The position numbers and the translations under genes were made by a program. A model generated the notes under the pieces. It worked only from the letters and a program-made list of their open reading frames with translations, was not told the origin of the DNA and ran no database searches. Below are positions 45,412 to 56,090 of a stretch of DNA of 64,000 bases, piece after piece. Source of the DNA: Burkholderia sp. GAS332 (GTDB lineage: Bacteria > Pseudomonadota > Gammaproteobacteria > Burkholderiales > Burkholderiaceae). The stretch's first letter is position 1. Every line of letters begins with the position of its first letter. The DNA lies in the NCBI GenBank assembly GCA_900142905.1, contig FSRV01000002.1, positions 2,542,001 through 2,606,000 on the forward strand, in the 5' to 3' direction.

Positions 45412-46214
45412 CACGCGTGCTGACTGCTGACCGACAGCACTTCGCCGGTCATATACGACGCGTAGTCGCTTGCCAGAAAGACCATCACGTTCGCTACCTC
45501 CCACACTTCGGCGGCGCGTCCGAATGCTTCGCGCGACGCCAGTTGATCGAGCAGATCGGCCGAAGCCGATTTCTTCAGAAAATCGTGCAGCGCAATACTT
45601 GGCGCCACCGCATTGATGCGCACACCGTACGGCGCGGCTTCGAGCGCGGCGCAGCGCGTCAGCGCCATCACACCGGCTTTCGCCGCCGCGTAGTGCGCCT
45701 GTTCCGCCTGCGCCCGCCAGCCGAGCACCGAAGCGTTGTTCACGATCACGCCCCGGCCGCGCTCTTGCATATGCGGCAACATCGCCCGCGTCATGCGGAA
45801 AGTGCCAGTAAGGCTAATGTCGATCACCCGCGACCATTCGGCATCGTCCATTTCGACGATGCGACGCGCGCCGCCGAGCCCGGCGTTGTTGATCAGCACG
45901 TCGACGCCTTGCATCTTGTCTTCGGCGTCCGCCACCAGCGCGCGTACGTCTTCTTCCACCGAGACATTGCACAGACGGCCGTAAACCTTTTGCAAACCGG
46001 TTTCGGCACGCAGGGTTTCGACTGCTTGCGCGAGGCGCCGCTCGTGGATGTCGGAGATGAACAGCGCGCGGCAGCCTTCTTCCGCGCAGCGTTTGGCGGC
46101 GGCGAAGCCGATGCCCACACCAGCGGCCGCCGTAATCAGCACGGATTTACCGGCCAGCAGTTGATGGCCCGGCACATAGGCAGGCGCGGTCCGCACCGTT
46201 TGGGATTCGTTCAT
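45411..46214 (-). CDS. ipdF: IpdF-like short-chain dehydrogenase (HIP-CoA pathway)
   Basis: SDR of 267 residues very like the mycobacterial IpdF (Rv3559c), which oxidises 5-OH-HIP-CoA. Shared features include a leader ending GHQLLAGKSVLIT, the cofactor motif AAAGVGIG, LINNAGLGGA, IVNNASVLGWRAQ with the catalytic Ser, HYAAAKAGVMALTR with Tyr and Lys, and the C-terminal SYMTGEVLSVSSQHA. It overlaps the acyl-CoA dehydrogenase gene by 4 bp. Identification is by recalled similarity. Confidence 0.87.
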   Translation of the reverse strand: MNESQTVRTAPAYVPGHQLLAGKSVLITAAAGVGIGFAAAKRCAEEGCRALFISDIHERRLAQAVETLRAETGLQKVYGRLCNVSVEEDVRALVADAEDKMQGVDVLINNAGLGGARRIVEMDDAEWSRVIDISLTGTFRMTRAMLPHMQERGRGVIVNNASVLGWRAQAEQAHYAAAKAGVMALTRCAALEAAPYGVRINAVAPSIALHDFLKKSASADLLDQLASREAFGRAAEVWEVANVMVFLASDYASYMTGEVLSVSSQHA

Positions 46215-47410
46215 AGCGTTCCTCGGGGTTCTCTTGGCATGCCGAGCCCGCGCTCGGCCATGATGTTCAATTGGATTTCGTTGGTGCCCGCGTAGATCGT
46301 GTCGGCGCGCGAGAACAGGAACACGCCCTGCAGGCGGGTGCGCTTCGCATCGGCGCTGTCGATCAGATTGGCGTCTGACCCAAGCACATCCATTGCCAGT
46401 TGGCCGAGCTCGCGATGCCAGTTCGACCAGTAGTACTTGTAGATCAGCGCTTCACGGCCCAACGCACCGCTGCCGTTCTCACCGGCGTCGGCACCGGCCA
46501 GCATGCGCAGCGCGTTGTAGCGCATCACGCGCAAACCGGTCCAGGCCCGTGCGATCCTTTGACGAATCAGCGGGTCATTCGCGACGCCCGCTTCATGCGC
46601 CGCGTCGACCACCCATTCAAGTTCGCGGATGAACTGCATCTGCTGACCGAGCGTGGACATGCCGCGCTCGAAGCCGAGCAGCGTCATCGCAATGCGCCAG
46701 CCGTCGCCGGGTGTGCCGACCAGGTCTTCAGCGGCAGCGAGTGCGCCGTCGAAGAACACTTCGTTGAACTCGGCGCCGCCGTTCAATTGTTTGATCGGAC
46801 GAATCTCGACGCCGGGCTGATCGAGCGGCATCAACAGGAATGACAGTCCGCGATTGCCGCGCGATTCCGGATCGGTGCGCGCGATCACAAAGATCCAGTC
46901 GGAATCATGTGCGAGCGATGTCCAGACTTTTTGTCCATGCACACGCCAATTACCGTTCTCGTCGCGGACTGCACGCGTGCGGACATTCGCGAGATCCGAA
47001 CCCGCGCCCGGTTCCGAATAGCCCTGGCACCAGAACTGCGTGCCGTTCAGGATGCCGGGCAGGAAGCGCTGACGTTGGTCAACGGTGCCGCATGCGATCA
47101 GGGTCGGCCCGAGCAAGCCCTCGCCGATATGCCCCATACGCCCTGGACCGCCGGCACGGGCGTATTCCTCGTGAAAGACCACCTGTTCGGCGACGGACAT
47201 CGCACGGCCGCCTTGTTCTGTCGGCCAGCCGAGACCCGTCCAGCCGCCGCTTGCCAGTTCACGTTCCCATTTCTTGCGTAACGCCGGATAGGCCTCTTCG
47301 TCGCCGGGACCACCGCGGTATTGCAGGCAGGCGAACTCGCCGCTCAGATGCGTGCGCATCCAGTCGGCGACCTCCACTCGCAAGCGTTGCTGTTGCGTTT
47401 CGCTGTTCAT
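46211..47410 (-). CDS. Acyl-CoA dehydrogenase (FadE30-like)
   Basis: 399 residues, full ACAD fold: FAD-binding WCQGYSEPGAGSDLA and WTSLAHDSDW in the beta domain, LNGGAEFNEVFFDG, and C-terminal YAGTNEIQLNIMAERGLGMP. The glutamate of the classical YEGT motif is Ala here, as in many steroid ACADs. It is paired with the next gene (1 bp overlap) as a full/divergent couple, the layout of heterotetrameric steroid ACADs. Probably acts on the HIP-CoA propionyl side chain. Confidence 0.87.
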   Translation of the reverse strand: MNSETQQQRLRVEVADWMRTHLSGEFACLQYRGGPGDEEAYPALRKKWERELASGGWTGLGWPTEQGGRAMSVAEQVVFHEEYARAGGPGRMGHIGEGLLGPTLIACGTVDQRQRFLPGILNGTQFWCQGYSEPGAGSDLANVRTRAVRDENGNWRVHGQKVWTSLAHDSDWIFVIARTDPESRGNRGLSFLLMPLDQPGVEIRPIKQLNGGAEFNEVFFDGALAAAEDLVGTPGDGWRIAMTLLGFERGMSTLGQQMQFIRELEWVVDAAHEAGVANDPLIRQRIARAWTGLRVMRYNALRMLAGADAGENGSGALGREALIYKYYWSNWHRELGQLAMDVLGSDANLIDSADAKRTRLQGVFLFSRADTIYAGTNEIQLNIMAERGLGMPREPRGTL

Positions 47411-48798
47411 CAGAGCACTCCTGCGAGGACGGCTTGTGCGTGGTCGGCATGTGCCAGCGGCAACTGCGCTACTTCGCCCGACGCGTCGCTACGGTCGATC
47501 ACCTGCTCCGCGATAAACGACAACATCTGCGCGGTCGTGCCGAATTGCGCGCTGCACGCCTGCGCGCGTTTGAAATACAGTTGTGGGTCGTATTCCCAGG
47601 TGAAGCCGACGCCGCCGTGCAACTGGATCGCTTCCTGAGCGCAGAAGCGGAAGGCGTCGTTGGCGGTGGCTTTGGCTGTGGCGATATCGGCCAGCACGTC
47701 CGGTGGCAACGAAGTGCCGGTTTGATTGCGCATTGGATCCGGCACCTGAGTCCGCCATTGATCCCGCTCCTGATCCCACGCCAACGCCGCGCCGAACACG
47801 GCCGAACGCGTCGCCTCGATGTCGACCATCATCTGCGCGCAACGATGCTTGATCGCCTGAAACGAAGCGATCGCACGGCCGAATTGCACGCGCTCTGCTG
47901 TGTAGGCAAGCGTGAGATCGAGGCATTGCTGCGCACCACCGAGCTGTTCGGCTGCCAGCGCCAGCGCTGCAAACCAAGCGGTGTCTGAAAGCGCGCGTTG
48001 CACCTCGCTGCCGCATGCCAGCATCGCGTCACGCGGCACGTCGACCGCATTCAGTTCGATACGCGCCAGCGGACGCGTCGCATCCAGCGTGATGAGCGGC
48101 GTACGAATGAGGCCCGCAAGATCAGCGCAGTTCAATTCAAACAGCGCGATGGTTTGCGCTTCGTTCGCGATCAAAGCGGGCACCAGCACCAGATCGGCGC
48201 TCGCTCCATCAACAACCTGTGCCAACGTCCCAGACAAACGGTAGCCGTGAGCCGTCTCTTCCGCGTAGACCGTCACCGTACGTGCATCAAAGCCGGGCGC
48301 GGCGAACGCCGAAGCCGCGTGCCCATAGACACCGCGCGCTGCGCACGCCGAAACCGCGCGCCCATCGACACCGCCCGCTGCGGACGCCGAAGCCGCGCGC
48401 CCATCGAAACCAGCCGCCGCATCCAACGCCAGCGTCGCGCTCACCTCGCCGCTCGCGATCCGCGAGAGCCACGCGCGAGCCGCATCGGATTCGCACTGCG
48501 CCAGCGCCGTCGCCGCCAGGCACACCGTGCTGAAGTAAGGCACGCAGGCAAGGCGCCGTCCCATCTGTTCCATCAGCAACACCAGCTCCATCGCACCCAG
48601 CCCCGCACCGCCCGCCGCTTCCGGCACGGTCAGCGCACACCAGCCGAGTTCGCTAGCAAGTGTGTGCCACAGACCATCGTCGCGGCCCGCAGTGTGTTCA
48701 ATAGCCTGCCGCACCGCCGCCGATGCGCTGCGCTCGGCCAGCACCTCGGCCGCCGAATCGCGAATCATGGTTTGTTCTTCGGAGAGAGCGAGGTTCAT
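47410..48798 (-). CDS. Acyl-CoA dehydrogenase with tandem-repeat insert
   Basis: 462 residues from the ATG at 48798. N-terminal helical domain (LALSEEQTMIRDSAAEVLAE), beta domain lacking a clear FAD signature, and C-terminal helices with RVQFGRAIASFQAIKHRCAQ and QEAIQLHGGVGFTWEYDPQ. It is the divergent partner of the ACAD that follows it. Residues 131-169 are three 13-residue repeats (FDGRAASASAAGG type) plus a partial fourth, inserted in the beta domain, and a second extra loop lies near residue 370. These make it about 80 longer than family norm. The frame is open throughout. Confidence 0.85.
   Translation of the reverse strand: MNLALSEEQTMIRDSAAEVLAERSASAAVRQAIEHTAGRDDGLWHTLASELGWCALTVPEAAGGAGLGAMELVLLMEQMGRRLACVPYFSTVCLAATALAQCESDAARAWLSRIASGEVSATLALDAAAGFDGRAASASAAGGVDGRAVSACAARGVYGHAASAFAAPGFDARTVTVYAEETAHGYRLSGTLAQVVDGASADLVLVPALIANEAQTIALFELNCADLAGLIRTPLITLDATRPLARIELNAVDVPRDAMLACGSEVQRALSDTAWFAALALAAEQLGGAQQCLDLTLAYTAERVQFGRAIASFQAIKHRCAQMMVDIEATRSAVFGAALAWDQERDQWRTQVPDPMRNQTGTSLPPDVLADIATAKATANDAFRFCAQEAIQLHGGVGFTWEYDPQLYFKRAQACSAQFGTTAQMLSFIAEQVIDRSDASGEVAQLPLAHADHAQAVLAGVL
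48292..48408. repeat. 39 bp minisatellite inside an acyl-CoA dehydrogenase gene
   Basis: Three 39 bp units, imperfect but in frame, encode 13-residue repeats of the form (F/V)(D/Y)G(R/H)A(A/V)SA(S/C/F)AA(G/R/P)G. A fourth partial unit follows. Its length, a multiple of three, keeps the frame whatever the copy number. Confidence 0.85.
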
Positions 48799-48802
48799 CG
48801 CG

Positions 48803-49678
48803 TCAGCTTCCGTAGACCTGCTGCGCCGGCTCACGTTCTGCAACCAGCGCCGCCACCGCGCCACCCAGCGCCGTGACTTGCCAGCGCGCACCGATGTCGA
48901 TGCGCGGCCCCGTGCGCCAGCCTTCGGCGACTGCGATCATGCCGCCCGCCGCTTCGAACACCTGCCCGGTCACATCGCGCGATTCCACACTGCCGAGCCA
49001 GACGACCAGCGGCGCGACGTTGGCCGGATCGAAGTAATCGAAACCATTGGCGGGCTTTTTCATCATCTCGGCGAACACGCCTTCGGTCATCGACGTGCGC
49101 GCCGCCGGCGCCAACGCATTCACCCGCACACCATAACGTTGCAACTCCGCGGCCTGCATCAACGTCAAGGCCGCGATCGCCGCCTTGGCCGCACCATAGT
49201 TCGCCTGCCCGATCGACCCTTGCAGCCCCGCCCCCGAACTCGTGTTGACGATGCGCGCATCCACCTCGCGCCCCGCCTTCGACGCGTCACGCCACTCACG
49301 TGCCAGCAGTTGCGAAAGACAGAAATGCCCGCGCAGATGCACCCGCATGACGTCGTCCCAATCGGCTTCGGTCATGCTGGTGAACATCCGGTCGCGACAG
49401 ATGCCTGCGTTGTTCACCAGCACATGAATCTCGCCGAAGGCTTCGTGCGTGGCGTCGATAATGCGTTGCGCCGTTTCGGTACGCGTGATGTCATCAGCAT
49501 TGGCCAGTGCCCGGCCGCCGGCTCGCACGATCTCGTCGCAAACGGCTTGCGCGGCTTCCTGACGAATATCGTTGACCACCACCGCCGCGCCCTCGGCGGC
49601 AAACGCCAGCGCGTATTCGCGGCCCAACCCTCCACCCGCGCCGGTGATGATCACGGTGCGTTCGTTGCAGATTCCCAT
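48803..49678 (-). CDS. Short-chain dehydrogenase, 3-hydroxyacyl-CoA type (17beta-HSD4-like)
   Basis: SDR of 291 residues with the N-terminal motif ITGAGGGLGREYALAFAAEG, NNAGICRDRMF, catalytic NTSSGAGLQGSIGQANYGAAKA (split here by Ser and Tyr-x3-Lys) and a long C-terminal part after GQVFEAAGG. The pattern is that of the dehydrogenase domain of peroxisomal MFE-2 and of the mycobacterial steroid SDRs such as Rv3548c. Likely oxidises a 3-hydroxyacyl-CoA ester. Spaced 4 bp before the next ACAD gene and 27 bp after the thiolase. Confidence 0.83.
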   Translation of the reverse strand: MGICNERTVIITGAGGGLGREYALAFAAEGAAVVVNDIRQEAAQAVCDEIVRAGGRALANADDITRTETAQRIIDATHEAFGEIHVLVNNAGICRDRMFTSMTEADWDDVMRVHLRGHFCLSQLLAREWRDASKAGREVDARIVNTSSGAGLQGSIGQANYGAAKAAIAALTLMQAAELQRYGVRVNALAPAARTSMTEGVFAEMMKKPANGFDYFDPANVAPLVVWLGSVESRDVTGQVFEAAGGMIAVAEGWRTGPRIDIGARWQVTALGGAVAALVAEREPAQQVYGS

Positions 49679-49705
49679 GCTTGATCCTCGTAGACAGTGA
49701 TGCGC

Positions 49706-50856
<1,151 letters not shown>

Positions 50857-50857
<1 letters not shown>

Positions 50858-51918
50858 TAGGATTCCAGTTCGAAAGTGCGTGCCGGTCCAATCGGAGTAC
50901 AGGACTCGATCAGCGCGTCGGCCACGCGGGCCTTGTGAAACGTCGTGTCGCCCCAGCTGCCCGAGAGCGCCCAGATGCGTTTCATGAAGATCTGCAAGTC
51001 CAGCTCCCACGTGTAGCCAATCGCGCCGTGCACCTGCATCGCATGGCGCGCGGCGAGCTGCGCCGCAGCAGTGGCGGCGAGTTTCGCGTGGGAGACGTAA
51101 AGCGCGCGGTTCGGGTCGTTGTCCGCGATCGCACAGGCGGCCCGATACACCACCGGCCGTGCGAATTCGTAACGGATCGCGACATCGGCGAGCAGGTGCT
51201 TGAGCGCCTGATACGAGCCGATCGGTTTGCCGAACTGCTTGCGTTGCGCGCTGTAATCGATCGCCATGTCGAGCACGCGTTGCGTGAGGCCCAGCAATTG
51301 CGCGGCGACGGCGAACGCGCCTTGATCGAGTACGCGCGCCAGCAAGGGTTGCGCCTCGGCGGCCGTGGCCACGCGGGTGCCCGGCGTCGCCTGCCAATCG
51401 AGTTCGAACAGCCGGCGCGAAGGGTCGATGCTTTCCACCGCAGTCAATCTGCACGCGTCGGGCGTGAGCCAATGCAGCTCGCCATCCAGCTCACATAACA
51501 AAACCTTCGCGACGTGCGCATCGCTGACATACGGATTCACCGGATGCGCAATCGCCACACGCGCCGAACCCGCCGCGATATCGCGCAACAGCGCATCGCG
51601 TCGCGCGCTCGCCGGCAAACCTTCCAGCATGCCGACGGCCACCAGCGCCGTATCGAGCAGCGGTTCGGGCCCCCCGAAATAGCCATAGGTCTGCGCGAGC
51701 AGCGCCCACTCCACCTCGCCGAGCCCCATCCCGTCGTGACTTTCCGGCACCGACACGGCCGTCAGCCCTTGCGATGCGAACATGTCCCACATGCGCTCCG
51801 AGCGGCCCGTGGGGGTGGTCCACAACTCACGGATCAACTCCGGCGTCATCTCCGTCATCAGAAAGCGCTTGACGCTGCTCGCCAATGCTTCCTGATCTTC
51901 GTTGAATACGAAATCCAT
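50857..51918 (-). CDS. Acyl-CoA dehydrogenase, short partner subunit (FadE31/33-like)
   Basis: 353 residues. N-terminal helical domain (FVFNEDQEALASSVKRFL), weak beta domain and C-terminal QRKQFGKPIGSYQALKHLLA with HAMQVHGAIGYTWELDLQIF. No YxGT motif is present, as in the divergent subunits of heteromeric steroid ACADs. It pairs with the full ACAD 72 bp upstream and is coupled to the thiolase start. Confidence 0.85.
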
Positions 51919-51990
51919 AGTTCCTCGCTCAATCCTTTAAGCGTCTGAATGCGGGCTGCGGCGGCTTGCATGCCGCTAACAGCACCGGCA

Positions 51991-53172
51991 TCACGAGCGC
52001 GGCATCCCCAGCATCCGTTCCGCGACGATGTTGCGCTGGATCTCGTTGGTGCCCGCATAGATCGGCCCGGCCTGCGCGAACAGGAAACCCTCGAGCCAAT
52101 TGCCGAGCGCCGCGTGTTGCTCGGGCGTGTGCGGCACGACCTCGGCGCGCGCGCCGAGAATATCGAGCGCGGTCTGGTGCATGCGCAGATCGAGTTCGGA
52201 CCAGAACACCTTGTTGGTACTCGACTCCGCACCGATGTGGCCGCCCTTCTGCAAACGGCTCGCGGTGGCGTAAGTGGAAAGCGCGTAAGCCTGCGCATCC
52301 ATCCACGCGCTGATCACCCGATCGCGCAAGGTCGGATCGCGGTCAGCCTGGGCACGGTGCGCCAGATAGAGCGCGCGCAACGCTTCGGCGGTGCGTTGAA
52401 AACGTGCGGGCGAGCGCAGCATCAGGCCGCGTTCGAACCCGGCTGTTGCCATGGCGACCTGCCAGCCCATGCCTTCACCGGCGAGACGGTTCTCCACCGG
52501 TACACGCACGTCGTCGAAGAAAATCTCAGCGAAGCCGGTGTGGCCGTTCAATTGACGGATCGGCCGCACCGTGATGCCAGGCGTCGAGAGCGGCACCATC
52601 AGGAAGGTCAGGCCGTGATGGCGGGTGGATTGCGGATCGCTGCGAAACAGACCGAACAGCCAATCGGCCCACACCGCGCGAGTCGACCAGATCTTCTGGC
52701 CATTGAGGATGTATTCGCCGCCCGTGCCGCCGTCCGTACGAATAGCACTCGCGCGGATCGCGGCCATGTCGGAGCCTGCATTGGGCTCGGACCAGCCTTG
52801 CGCCCATACGTGTTCGCCCGCCGCCATGGCCGGCAGAAAACGGGCCTTTTGCTCGTCCGTGCCGAAGTCCATCAAGGTCGGGCCGAGCAGGAAGATGCCG
52901 TTCTGATTCACGCGCATCGGTGCGTCGGCGCGCCAGTACTCTTCTTCGAAGATCAGCCACTCGATCAGGTCGCAGCCGCGTCCACCCAGTTCGCGTGGCC
53001 ACGTCACCATGCTCCAGCGGCCCGAATGCAGCGTGCGTTCCCATTCCCTATGCGCGGCGAAACCCACTTCGGTATCGAAGCTCGGCAGCGGCTCGCGCGG
53101 CACGTGGGCCGCGAGCCAGCTGCGAATCTCGGCGCGAAACGCGCGTTGCGCCGGCGTGTAATCGAGCTTCAT
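51991..53172 (-). CDS. Acyl-CoA dehydrogenase, full-length subunit (FadE32-like)
   Basis: 393 residues with WAQGWSEPNAGSDMAAIRA (FAD site), WSTRAVWADWLFGL, LNGHTGFAEIFFDD and the C-terminal YAGTNEIQRNIVAERMLGMP. The N-terminus LDYTPAQRAFRAEIRSWL is typical of this ACAD branch. Overlaps echA20 by 4 bp. Probably forms a heterotetramer with the next ACAD and oxidises a CD-ring-derived CoA ester. Confidence 0.87.
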   Translation of the reverse strand: MKLDYTPAQRAFRAEIRSWLAAHVPREPLPSFDTEVGFAAHREWERTLHSGRWSMVTWPRELGGRGCDLIEWLIFEEEYWRADAPMRVNQNGIFLLGPTLMDFGTDEQKARFLPAMAAGEHVWAQGWSEPNAGSDMAAIRASAIRTDGGTGGEYILNGQKIWSTRAVWADWLFGLFRSDPQSTRHHGLTFLMVPLSTPGITVRPIRQLNGHTGFAEIFFDDVRVPVENRLAGEGMGWQVAMATAGFERGLMLRSPARFQRTAEALRALYLAHRAQADRDPTLRDRVISAWMDAQAYALSTYATASRLQKGGHIGAESSTNKVFWSELDLRMHQTALDILGARAEVVPHTPEQHAALGNWLEGFLFAQAGPIYAGTNEIQRNIVAERMLGMPRS

Positions 53173-53987
53173 ACGCGCGCTCCGGCTTTACGTTCGGCCT
53201 CATTGGCATCATCGAACTGCGCGTCGCGCTTTTCGACGAAGGCCGAGCGTGCTTCCGCCGAATCGTTCGTCATATACGCCTGCAAGGTGAAGCCCTGCTC
53301 CCAGCGGTATTTGTCTTCCAGGTCGCCATCTTCGACGCCGTTCAGCGCTTCTTTCGCGAGTTGCAGCATCGCGGGGCTCTTCGCCGCGATCTTGCGGGCG
53401 ATTTCGAACGCCGCCTCACGCAGTTGTTCGCGCGGCACCACGCGCTCGACCGCGCCGAGCCGGTAGGCTTCAGCGGCGTCGACCATGTCGCCCGTGAAAT
53501 ACATCGCCCGCACTTTCTGCACGCCGAACATGCGCTGCAAATGCGCGCCGCCGCCCATCGCGCCCCGGTCGATCTCGGGCACGCCAAAGCGCGCGCATTC
53601 AGACGCAACGATCACGTCCGCCGCGCCGCAGATGCCGATGCCGCCGCCCAGCACGAAACCATGCACCGCGACGATCACCGGCTTCGGATTGCGGTGCACC
53701 GCGCGAAAGGTCGCGTAATTGCCGGCGTTGACCGCGACGATCCGTTCGGGATGTGCCGCCAGCTCCTTGATATCGACGCCCGCGCAGAAGCCGCGGCCTG
53801 CGCCGCGCAGCACGATCACGTGCACGCTGTCGTCGCGGCCGAGCGCGTCGATGGCGTCGGCCAGGGCTTGCCAGCCGCGTGCGTCGAGCGCATTGACCGG
53901 CGGCTGGTCGATCACCAGTTCGCCGATGCCGCCTTCGCGTTCGATTTTGAACGGCAGCGAGCGAACGCTATTGATGGGTTCTGTCAT
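53169..53987 (-). CDS. echA20: Enoyl-CoA hydratase family, EchA20-like
   Basis: 272-residue crotonase-fold protein (VLRGAGRGFCAGVDIKELAA, GGGIGICGAADVIVASE, DRGAMGGGAHLQRMFG). In the mycobacterial HIP pathway EchA20 opens ring D by hydrolysis, and it is encoded beside ipdA, ipdB and ipdC as here. Family is clear; the specific assignment uses this context. Confidence 0.82.
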   Translation of the reverse strand: MTEPINSVRSLPFKIEREGGIGELVIDQPPVNALDARGWQALADAIDALGRDDSVHVIVLRGAGRGFCAGVDIKELAAHPERIVAVNAGNYATFRAVHRNPKPVIVAVHGFVLGGGIGICGAADVIVASECARFGVPEIDRGAMGGGAHLQRMFGVQKVRAMYFTGDMVDAAEAYRLGAVERVVPREQLREAAFEIARKIAAKSPAMLQLAKEALNGVEDGDLEDKYRWEQGFTLQAYMTNDSAEARSAFVEKRDAQFDDANEAERKAGARV

Positions 53988-54100
53988 GTCTCCGTCCCTG
54001 GTGAATGATGTGGGTTTGTTTTAGCGGGTCACGCGCTGGGTCACGCGTGGCCTCGTGCAGTGGCGCATACGATGGATCGGGCGCGGCGTCATGGGTCGAT

Positions 54101-55183
54101 TCACGCGTGAACCGGCGCGCCGCGCATCGCCGCCAGCGCGTCGAGCCGCGCCACGGCTTCGTCGACGATGCGGGCGATCAGGACCTCGCACGGCTCGATC
54201 GCGCCGATCACCGCGGCCACCTGGCCGCTCGGCAATACGCCTTCGTCCGGCTTGCCGTCGACGATGGCGCGCTGGATCAGAAACGGTGCGTTCGCCGCCA
54301 TCAGCGTCTGGCTCGCGGTGTAGCTGTGATCGCGCAGTGCCTTGAAGCCGAGCGCGGCCATCTGGCTCAGGCTCATGCCACTCTGGCGGCGCCACGCTTC
54401 AGCCGTGCGCAACGCGAAGAGCGTGCGGCGCAACGGGCCGAATGCTTCGAGGCGCAGCAGATAAGGGTTGTCGATCATTCGCTGCGGCAGGCCGTCCAAC
54501 GCCGCGGACACGCGGATTTGCGAAGGATCGTTGACCGCCACGTAGCGCGAGAGCGTCGAGCGCGGCACCGGCGACTCTTCGGCCATCAGAAAGCGCGTGC
54601 CCATCGCAATGCCTGCGGCGCCGTAGCCGAGCGCCGCCGCGAGACCGCGTCCGTCGAAGAAGCCGCCTGCGGCGATCACCGGCACGTTCACGGCATCCAG
54701 CACTTTAGGCAGCAGCAGCGTCGTCGGCATCGAACCGGTGTGGCCACCGCCTTCGGCGCCTTGCACGGTGACCGCATCGGCGCCGAGTTCGACCGCTTTG
54801 GCCGCGTGCTTCGGCGCGCCCACGGTCGGAATGCACATCACGCCGGCGTCCTTGAAACGGCGGATCGTCTTCGCGTCGGGGCCACGACCGTAGCTGACCG
54901 CACGCAGCCGGTGCTTGATCGCCAGATCGACCACCTGTGCCGCGTTCGGCTGGAACATATGGAAGTTGATGCCGAACGGTTTGTCCGTCAGTTCCTTCAC
55001 GCGCAGGATTTCCGCTTCCACACGTTCGGCTTCGAGCGTCGCGCCAGCCAGAAAGCCGAAGCCGCCCGCATTGCAGGTCGCGGCGACGAGCTTCGCATCG
55101 GCGACCCACCCCATAGCCGTCTGCACGATCGGATAGCGGCAGCCGAGCAGATTACACAAGGGCGTATGCAGGGTCGCGCTCAT
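54101..55183 (-). CDS. ipdC: IpdC-like flavin-dependent oxidoreductase
   Basis: 360 residues of the nitronate monooxygenase/2-nitropropane dioxygenase fold: PIVQTAMGWVADAKL, GGFGFLAGAT, the FMN loop VQGAEGGGHTGSMPT and IAAGGFFDGRGLAAALGYGA. In actinobacteria IpdC reduces or desaturates a HIP-CoA intermediate. The ATG at 55183 overlaps the preceding hydratase stop by 4 bp; the frame open to 55330 is shadow. It stands between echA20 and ipdAB as in the mycobacterial locus. Confidence 0.87.
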   Translation of the reverse strand: MSATLHTPLCNLLGCRYPIVQTAMGWVADAKLVAATCNAGGFGFLAGATLEAERVEAEILRVKELTDKPFGINFHMFQPNAAQVVDLAIKHRLRAVSYGRGPDAKTIRRFKDAGVMCIPTVGAPKHAAKAVELGADAVTVQGAEGGGHTGSMPTTLLLPKVLDAVNVPVIAAGGFFDGRGLAAALGYGAAGIAMGTRFLMAEESPVPRSTLSRYVAVNDPSQIRVSAALDGLPQRMIDNPYLLRLEAFGPLRRTLFALRTAEAWRRQSGMSLSQMAALGFKALRDHSYTASQTLMAANAPFLIQRAIVDGKPDEGVLPSGQVAAVIGAIEPCEVLIARIVDEAVARLDALAAMRGAPVHA

Positions 55184-56082
55184 GCGGCTTCTCCGTCGGC
55201 CTTTGCATCGCTGACGGCCGCGGCGACAGTGGGGTCGGGCCGCTGCGACTCGGCCATCTTGCGGGCGTCGTAACCACCCAGCTTGTCGCCGCTCACCAGT
55301 TCGTTGTGCGCATGCGCGAAGTGATGCCATGCAAACGCCGCATCCATCGCGGCGCGCTTGCCTTGCAATTCTTCGACGTGATTCACAGCCTGCTTGGTCA
55401 GCGTCAATCCGAGGCGCGGCATACGTGCGATCTTCGCGGCGATTTCCGTCGTGGTGTCTTGAAGGCGTTCGCGCGGCACGACCCGATTAACCATGCCCAT
55501 CTGATACGCGCGCGCCGCATCCATCCGCTCGCCGAGAAACAGAAACTCCTTGGCGATGCGCGGATTCAGTTCATACGCATGCGCGAAATACTCGACTCCC
55601 GGAATACCCATGCGTACCACCGGATCGGAAAAGAACGCGTCGTCCGAGGCGACGATCAGGTCGCATACCCACGCCAGCATCAGGCCGCCCGCCACGCACG
55701 CGCCCTGCACCATCGCGATGGTCGGCTTGGGCAGATCGCGCCAGCGGCGGCACATGCCGAGATAAACCTCCTGTTCGCGGGCGTACAGGAACTCGCCGCC
55801 TTCCTTGCCGACATGGTCGTACCAGAGCGAAGTGCGCTCGAACGACTGGTCGATGTCGCGACCCGGCGTGCCGATGTCGTGGCCCGCGGAGAAATGCTTG
55901 CCTGCACCGGCCAGCACGATGACTTTCACCGCATCGTCGTTCGACGCACGCTTGAACGCGGCGTCGAGCGCATACGTCATCTTCGAGTTCTGCGCGTTGT
56001 GATACTCGGGGCGATTCATCGTGATCGTGGCGATGCCATCGCTCACGCTGTATTCGACAACGCTTTCGTGGGTGGCTTGCAT
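55180..56082 (-). CDS. Enoyl-CoA hydratase/isomerase family protein
   Basis: 300 residues from the ATG at 56082, preceded by GAGGGA; a GTG at 56094 overlapping the ipdB stop is an alternative. Crotonase motifs: LAGAGKHFSAGHDIGT, ACVAGGLMLAWVCDLIVASD and the C-terminal LTLTKQAVNHVEELQG. A 30-residue loop after the first motif (SLWYDHVGKEGG) is longer than usual. It lies inside the ipd block; likely hydrates a steroid enoyl-CoA. Confidence 0.83.
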   Translation of the reverse strand: MQATHESVVEYSVSDGIATITMNRPEYHNAQNSKMTYALDAAFKRASNDDAVKVIVLAGAGKHFSAGHDIGTPGRDIDQSFERTSLWYDHVGKEGGEFLYAREQEVYLGMCRRWRDLPKPTIAMVQGACVAGGLMLAWVCDLIVASDDAFFSDPVVRMGIPGVEYFAHAYELNPRIAKEFLFLGERMDAARAYQMGMVNRVVPRERLQDTTTEIAAKIARMPRLGLTLTKQAVNHVEELQGKRAAMDAAFAWHHFAHAHNELVSGDKLGGYDARKMAESQRPDPTVAAAVSDAKADGEAA

Positions 56083-56090
56083 GATGTCCC

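Noticed and set aside
50858..51472. N-terminal extension of the thiolase at 49706
   Set aside because: It is a shadow frame over the acyl-CoA dehydrogenase gene; the thiolase domain starts at the ATG at 50857.
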